Of a stretch of DNA of 25,000 bases, positions 10,665 through 25,000 are shown piece after piece (the first letter of the stretch is position 1; each line of letters starts with the position of its first letter). The stretch is from Halisarca cf. caerulea (taxonomy: Eukaryota; Porifera; Demospongiae; Chondrillida; Halisarcidae). Location of the stretch: contig CAUJGJ010000371.1 in NCBI GenBank assembly GCA_963170055.1, positions 4,031,011 through 4,056,010 of the forward strand, written 5' to 3'. The notes under the pieces were generated by a model that worked only from the letters and a program-made list of their open reading frames with translations, was not told the origin of the DNA and made no database searches. Position numbers and translations under genes: made by a program.

Positions 10665-11274
10665 TCACATGCATATATACACACATGCACATTCTCTCTG
10701 CACACATACTATTTCTCACTTTCATCATCATTTAAACCATTATGATAGTCAAAAGTAATACAGTATTGGTGGTGAGGTATACAGATGGTAAATAGCAGTC
10801 TGAAAATTTTTAAGGAGTCAGACAAAAACAGAATACACTGCCTGTTCGGTGAAAACATGGCACAGTGAACCAAAAGGTCACAACTCTACTATACTCTGGA
10901 AAATCAAAAAAAGAATAGTACAGTACTACAAGTATTAGGATATAAACCTCTTAGCCTACTACAATTGCAAGTAAACCATCTACATGTATTAGAGTCTGAA
11001 CCTATAATTGTGGTGAATGAAAAGCAAATATATGAAAAGTCTCTGCATGTTAGCTGGTGTTATGGCCACACCAGATGGCAAAAGAGCCCGTGATAGCTGA
11101 TTTGGCCAAGGACACAATGAAGTCTCTCCACTCCTTCACTGTGGTTGACACATTGTCTGCAAATGGGACAAAGGTGGCTTGTCCCAGTATCCCGATTGAG
11201 CTGATCTGGATTGTCATCAGCTTGGCTGCATATCAATTGTGTTTGCACAGCTGCTGTGGGGACGTCCTCATATA
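10665..11274. other. Spacer; possible unrecognised minus-strand exon near 11050-11237
   Basis: On the minus strand an open frame of about 60 codons follows an AG at about 11230 and ends at TAA near 11050. It reads AAKLMTIQISSIGILGQATF and onward in plausible protein composition. I do not recognise it, and no neighbouring exon joins convincingly. Otherwise nothing is seen. Confidence 0.2.
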
Positions 11275-11824
11275 CCGTATTCTCTCTAAAAATTCGTCAC
11301 ACCTAATGCAGCAAAAATTCGTCTTTCTATTAGAATAGAATAGGATTTCCCTAAATTGTTTGCCCTGACGTAAATATAGAATTTTTAGACGAAAATTAGA
11401 ATATGACGAAACTTTAGAAAGCTATTCTCGAATCCTATAATTCCAGCTTTTAGTGATGGGAGGTACGCCATTTTGACCCTCTCGCGTACTTGGACAAACA
11501 AAAATCCACAAAGAAAGCCGAAATAAGCACAAGCGGTGTGTATTTCCTTTTTTAAAGACGAAGAAAATATCGCAATTGTTCGTCTTAGTGAGACTCTGTG
11601 TCTACAAGAACAAAATACACTCGTTGCAGGAGATCGTCGCGAGCGAATTCATCGAGTACTGCAGGGAGATGACGAAATATTAGATCACTTCCGGTACCTG
11701 ACGAAAAATAGAGTTACATGACGAAAATTAGAATGGCTGCAAATTCGACAGGTTTAAAATACAAATAAACCAAAGATTTAGACCTGACGAAAATTAGAAT
11801 GACGAATTTTTAGAGAGAATACGG
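11275..11824. mobile_element. TA-target MITE, 550 bp, perfect 24-bp TIRs
   Basis: The ends begin CCGTATTCTCTCTAAAAATT (11275-11298, with the complement at 11801-11824). They match over 24 bp and are flanked by TA on each side (11273-11274, 11825-11826), as expected for Tc1/mariner-type insertion. GACGAAAATTAGAAT recurs inside at about 11390, 11721 and 11786, close to the ends, and may be a transposase-binding repeat. A 61-codon frame at 11536-11721 has no recognised match. Confidence 0.85.
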
Positions 11825-12105
11825 TATCTGTCCCTCTCCTCTTTTCTGCATCTACAAAGTTGTTTACATATAGGGGACAGTGAACTCATTGAGTGTGCAG
11901 TGATGGTTAATTATTCCAGATGACAATAATATTATGTCGATCGATCTGGTCGCTCGTCAGTTGCAGCAATGTGAGATGGATCGAAAGGCGTATAGTGGTG
12001 GCCAGGCAGAAACAATTCTAGATCTCTTCAGATGGGTAAAAGTGTAGGTACCCAAACAGAGTCGTGTCTCTTATATCAAACCTACAGTGTATGCATGTGA
12101 GAGCT
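11825..12105. other. Non-coding spacer
   Basis: No gene or repeat recognised apart from a weak 8-bp inverted pair, CTGTCCC/GGGGACAG. Confidence 0.5.
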
Positions 12106-12145
12106 GTTTCAGCATAGACTTACAATTGTAAGTCTATGGTTTCAG
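12106..12145. mobile_element. 26-bp CATAGA palindrome with 7-bp target duplication
   Basis: 12113-12138 is a perfect palindrome without spacer (arm CATAGACTTACAA). It is bounded on both sides by GTTTCAG (12106-12112 and 12139-12145). The direct repeats abutting the palindrome are what an insertion with a 7-bp staggered cut leaves. It shares ends with 15599-15643 and the nest at 24321-24500. Confidence 0.75.
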
Positions 12146-12227
12146 TACTTATGATAGGAAAGAGTCTGCACTGAGAGGAAACTTGACCTCTGTACTACAG
12201 AGCAATGTTTGTATAATATTATCGGTG

Positions 12228-12671
12228 CAAGTGTGTGTGTGTGTGCACGTGGTGCGCATGTGTGTGGCATATACTCCTTAAGTACTCTCGTACTTAAGGA
12301 GTATTATATCGATTGCATGCAAACCTCATCTCTCTGTCAGGTATCGAGGGAAGAGATAGCCTCAGCCCAGTATATGTGAGGTCACAGTCAGTATGAGCTC
12401 TGTCTTGAAAACTTAAGCTGGTGAGGTGTGTCTTAATTGTGAGTAGTGGAGCCATCTTCCAGGATGTGGTGAGCTACACAAGTCTTGAGCTGGCACTTGC
12501 TACAGGCAGTGTTACCATGCAGACTGTACTCTGCTGACAAGAATTTGAGGGCAGAACTTAGCATTCCTGATGTGCATGGGCTGCTAAGGTACGCACGTAC
12601 AGAGCTATCACGAGAGTACTTATTAAGGAGTATATGCCACACACACACATACGCACATGCATGCCACACAT

Positions 12672-12728
<57 letters not shown>

Positions 12729-12750
12729 GTCAACCATTGATCTTAGCATA
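12228..12750. repeat. GT/CA microsatellites in a ~450-bp inverted arrangement
   Basis: 12271-12285 (ATACTCCTTAAGTAC) pairs exactly with 12290-12304 over a TCTC loop. The same unit recurs in reverse complement near 12612-12640 (GAGAGTACTTATTAAGGAGT). It is next to GCCACACACAC and a (CA)n run (12673-12725), mirroring the (GT)n and GTGTGGC on the left (12232-12270). So microsatellite plus hairpin are duplicated head to head. No gene. Confidence 0.7.
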
Positions 12751-12944
12751 ATATTAAAGGGCCACTGACACGTTGGGAAAACTTTTGATATGTTAAAGAG
12801 GTTAAAAAACTATGTCCAATGATACCCATTTTAGTGTTGTTGTATGCATGGTGGGGGAGTTATAGGCTTTGAAAGGTGCTCAAAATCCAATTAATGCGTG
12901 GGCGACTTCCGCAAACTCACACAGGACTGTGTTGGGAGAAAACT

Positions 12945-13469
12945 ATGTCGGACGTCGAGTACGAAGAAGAAATCGAGCTATAATGCCTGTCCTCGTCATT
13001 CGATGAGCACGGGGGGTTCTTCCACGAGTAAATATACGTCCAAGGACGAAGGCGGTCGATACCAAAGCGAACGACAAGCTTTAGTGAAGACTTATCGGTG
13101 CGACCCTTTTGTCAGTGGTCGACGACGTCGAAGATCCTGTAAACCTTTCGGGCTCAGACGATGAATTCAAGCATCAACTGAGAAATAACGAATGGTCGAA
13201 AATAAAAAAAGGATAGCCTGTGCGCCTGTGCAACAGTGTTTTTTAATACACTTTACACTTTACCCGCAAATTGTTGCAGGTTTACACCTCAGTCCTGTTC
13301 CTACTGCTCGTAAAAGCTATGTTAAAAGCACCTGTTGCGAGGAGATTGATCCTATGAATGAAAAATTGTCTGAGGTGGATTCAGAGACACAGAGTATCCC
13401 AGACCACCCACGGTTTTTGGGGTATGTCTGAATCTGTGGATGTTGCAGACCTCTGCATGCATGATATAG
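12945..13469 (+). pseudogene. Broken P2X7-C-terminal-like cysteine domain frame
   Basis: Pieces of one protein lie in different frames. The start is MSDVEYEEEIE at 12945, stopped almost at once. An acidic segment ending VEDPVNLSGSDDEF-KHQLRN lies near 13114-13190. A cysteine piece with PTARKSYVKSTCCEEIDPMN is near 13295-13360. In a third frame, CLNLWMLQTSACMI precedes TAG at 13467-13469. The order (acidic N-terminus, MPTxxES-CCxEI box, HPxF, VCLNxWVLQTA) matches, from memory, the P2X7 cytoplasmic-tail-like zinc-binding family. That family is abundant in invertebrate repeat-borne genes. The usual WCxCGxC segment is not visible. Stops and frameshifts show it is dead. A GTATGT near 13423 could instead be a real splice donor. 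Confidence 0.5.
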
Positions 13470-13650
13470 GGTGTAGAGTAATACAACATAATTCGGTCAC
13501 ATCAGAATTCGGGCACCCATTTCTCCACAACCGCTAGGCGCAAGTCAATGAATCTGGTACCAGAAGATTCCTCTTCATAAACTATATTTGCTGACGAGAC
13601 AAGACTTGCACACGACGAAGTACAGCTGGGCTCTCGTCCATTTTAGACAG

Positions 13651-13676
13651 TGACCGAATACTTCACTATTCGGTCA
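13651..13676. repeat. 10-bp perfect hairpin TGACCGAATA
   Basis: TGACCGAATA at 13651-13660 pairs with 13667-13676 over a 6-nt loop. CGGTCAC also recurs nearby (13494, 13856). Confidence 0.8.
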
Positions 13677-14030
13677 TTTTCAACATAATTCAGACACTAG
13701 CTCGCAATTCTTTTCTTCGGCAAAGAAACCAGCTAGAAAACGTACAGATGTTAGGTACATATTTAGGTCCTAGCATACTCAAGTTTTGAGCAAAAGCGCT
13801 TTTCATCCGCTGAGAACACAGCGGGTGTTTCCATCCTCCTGAACAACAACAAAATTCGGTCACGCACGAAGACATTAGAATTGGGGAAAACCGCTCTAAC
13901 TCTCCACAGAGTGCTGTAGCAGCCGTGAAACATTGGGAAACTATTTGTGCATCCTTAAGGCAAAACATACTGCACTTTGGAGGGAAATGGTTATTCCTTG
14001 TCTGAGTTATGCTTCGATGATTGTCATGTT

Positions 14031-14085
14031 CACTGCCAATTGCCTAAAATTAGTCTATGCAATGAATGTTAGGCAATTGGCAGTG
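14031..14085. repeat. 17-bp perfect inverted repeat with 21-nt loop
   Basis: CACTGCCAATTGCCTAA at 14031-14047 is exactly complementary to 14069-14085. It lies inside the Kolobok-like element. No direct repeat flanks it. Confidence 0.85.
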
Positions 14086-14889
14086 GCAAAGAATTATGCA
14101 ATGCCATGCAAGGAGCAATCTGTATTTATGCAGATATATAATCTTTCCTCTTACGCAAGGCCATCTTGGAAGCAGAGATTTCTCTCTGGGTGGTCATTCG
14201 CAGTGGATGGAAACTGAGTACTACACTATTGAGCAAGCCGGATTTCTCATCGATCGCTGGCTGAAGGAAACAGTGCTGAGACCAAGCCACGTTTCGAAAA
14301 CGAGCTTCTTGCTACGTAGGCCTAAGCTTTATCCTCATTTGAACCTCCTGCCCGTTGCAATCCTTCGTGGAATAGAGGCTGGACACTCCGTAGGTCTATC
14401 CCACTAGGTGCTGTGTACGCGGACGGGTCTCGTTCATTTAGCACCCAATGCTGTGTCCTTTGGGAACAAATGTAGGCTGGACCCATCACTTGTCCTTCTA
14501 GAACACAACGCTGCTGCGCAAGTCTTAGGCATCGATTTCGTTCAGCTATTATAGCCCTTCGATTACCTCGCTTTCGACCGATACGATCTCGTTGTTCAGT
14601 AGGGAGTGACGTCACACAGAACTGTTATACACGTCATTTCCGAAATGGCGACTTCAAACAAGGCGTCGACCGGAAGTTTACGATTTTCTCGCAAACGAAA
14701 GATGTGGAGTCACTCTTTTGTCGATTACTGGTTATTAGGTAGTCATATCTATCATTTGAGACCAACTTGTATGAACGTGTCAGTGGCCCTTTAAACTAAT
14801 TCCCAATTGACAAATAAATTTAGCTATGAAGAACTAATAGTAATAATTATGTGGGTACTAATGTTGTTAATAATCTCCATTACAGTAAG

Positions 14890-24651
<9,762 letters not shown>

Positions 24652-24839
24652 GCTTGCCTAGAAGGTTGGTGTCAACAAAAGCACGTGGACGGTAAACAGC
24701 TATACAGGTACACTAACGTATTGCATTTATACTGTTACTACTGCTATATTTCTATATAAAGTTTTGAATTGCGCAATTGACTTGTAGATCCGACATCCGG
24801 ATTGTCCTCTGGTCAGCCGTGCCTTCCATGTGACTAAAA
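24652..24839. promoter_or_regulatory. Putative bidirectional promoter, AK2 / divergent gene
   Basis: 188 bp separate the AK2 ATG (minus strand) from the ATG of the divergent frame at 24840, so both 5' leaders and core promoters must fit here or overlap. CTATATAAAG at 24752-24761 could be a TATA-like element for the plus-strand gene. Inferred from layout only. Confidence 0.55.
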
Positions 24840-25000
24840 ATGGCGACGGGTTGGTGCAAAGCGCGTGGAATATTTTCCAATAATTTTCTCAATTCCTCTT
24901 ATTTGAAGAAGACTGTAGCACGTTCAATTTCAAACGTGGGATTGGTTAAGCCAGCAATTACAATCCGAAGACTTCACAAAAGCCTGATTTCAAATATTCT
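24840..25000 (+). CDS. First exon of a probable mitochondrial protein, partial
   Basis: ATG at 24840 (context AAAA-ATG-G, preceded by in-frame stops) opens a frame with no stop to the window edge (53 codons). It begins MATGWCKARGIFSNNFLNSS and later has TIRRLHKSLIS. It contains no acidic residue, many Arg/Lys/Ser/Asn and spaced hydrophobics, the profile of a mitochondrial matrix presequence. RRLHKS could be near a processing site. The mature protein lies beyond the window, so its identity is unknown. Head-to-head with AK2, itself a mitochondrial enzyme. Confidence 0.6.
   Translation, partial: MATGWCKARGIFSNNFLNSSYLKKTVARSISNVGLVKPAITIRRLHKSLISNI

Larger units (their letters stand above)
12758..14790. 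mobile_element. TTAA-flanked Kolobok-like element, 2033 bp, decayed
   Basis: Perfect 17-bp inverted ends AGGGCCACTGACACGTT (12758-12774; complement 14774-14790) are each flanked by TTAA (12754-12757, 14791-14794). TTAA duplication with AGGG-type ends is known for Kolobok elements and T2-type MITEs. The inside carries a broken P2X7-C-terminal-like frame and two strong hairpins but no transposase that I recognise, so the copy is non-autonomous. It lies just beyond the 3' end of AK2. Confidence 0.8.

Noticed and set aside
12433..12600. Minus-strand frame with several cysteines (ACSKCQLKTC)
   Set aside because: It runs into the CA microsatellite, has no family match, and could be chance.

Overview
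The window reads as nuclear DNA of an invertebrate metazoan. It is AT-rich, its genes are split by spliceosomal introns with GT..AG borders, and it is crowded with short non-autonomous DNA transposons and microsatellites. A sponge (demosponge) is my best guess from the repeat types, but nothing here proves the phylum.

Left edge (1-413): the last coding exon of a gene cut by the window edge. It resembles the ethylbenzene-dehydrogenase-type haem-binding (EB_dh) domain and ends in a GPI-signal-like or membrane tail. From 414 to 2289 there is repeat-rich spacer with a TTAA-associated MITE (1650-2108). From 2290 to 6215 lies a structurally complete two-gene DNA transposon with 32-bp perfect inverted repeats. 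On the plus strand is a SWIM + YqaJ-nuclease + PHD protein in 3 exons (632 aa). On the minus strand, converging on it, is a THAP + coiled coil + DDE_Tnp_4 transposase in 2 exons (512 aa). Both frames are open, and the catalytic residues I can identify are present.

From 6216 to 14880 I recognise no host gene. The stretch holds TA microsatellites, foldback/MITE elements at 7447-7720, 8555-9134, 9342-9460, 10392-10664 (hAT-like ends) and 11275-11824 (TA target), and a 2-kb TTAA-flanked element (12758-14790) with a broken P2X7-C-terminal-like reading frame.

From 14890 to 24651 on the minus strand is a 7-exon adenylate kinase 2 gene, whose complete 225-aa frame I assembled by exon. Its six introns hold the rest: a tRNA-headed SINE-like unit, several MITEs, 9-, 11-, 17- and 24-bp minisatellites, long GT/CA runs and a cluster of extreme palindromes in intron 1. 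About 190 bp upstream of the AK2 start, a divergent frame (24840-25000) begins with a typical mitochondrial presequence, so the two probably share a bidirectional promoter.

The least expected observation is a family of tiny (26-50 bp, longer when nested) perfect or near-perfect palindromes with CATAGA...TCTATG ends. Three are flanked by perfect 7-bp direct repeats, and four lie nested inside one another in AK2 intron 1. They behave like mobile elements far smaller than known MITEs.
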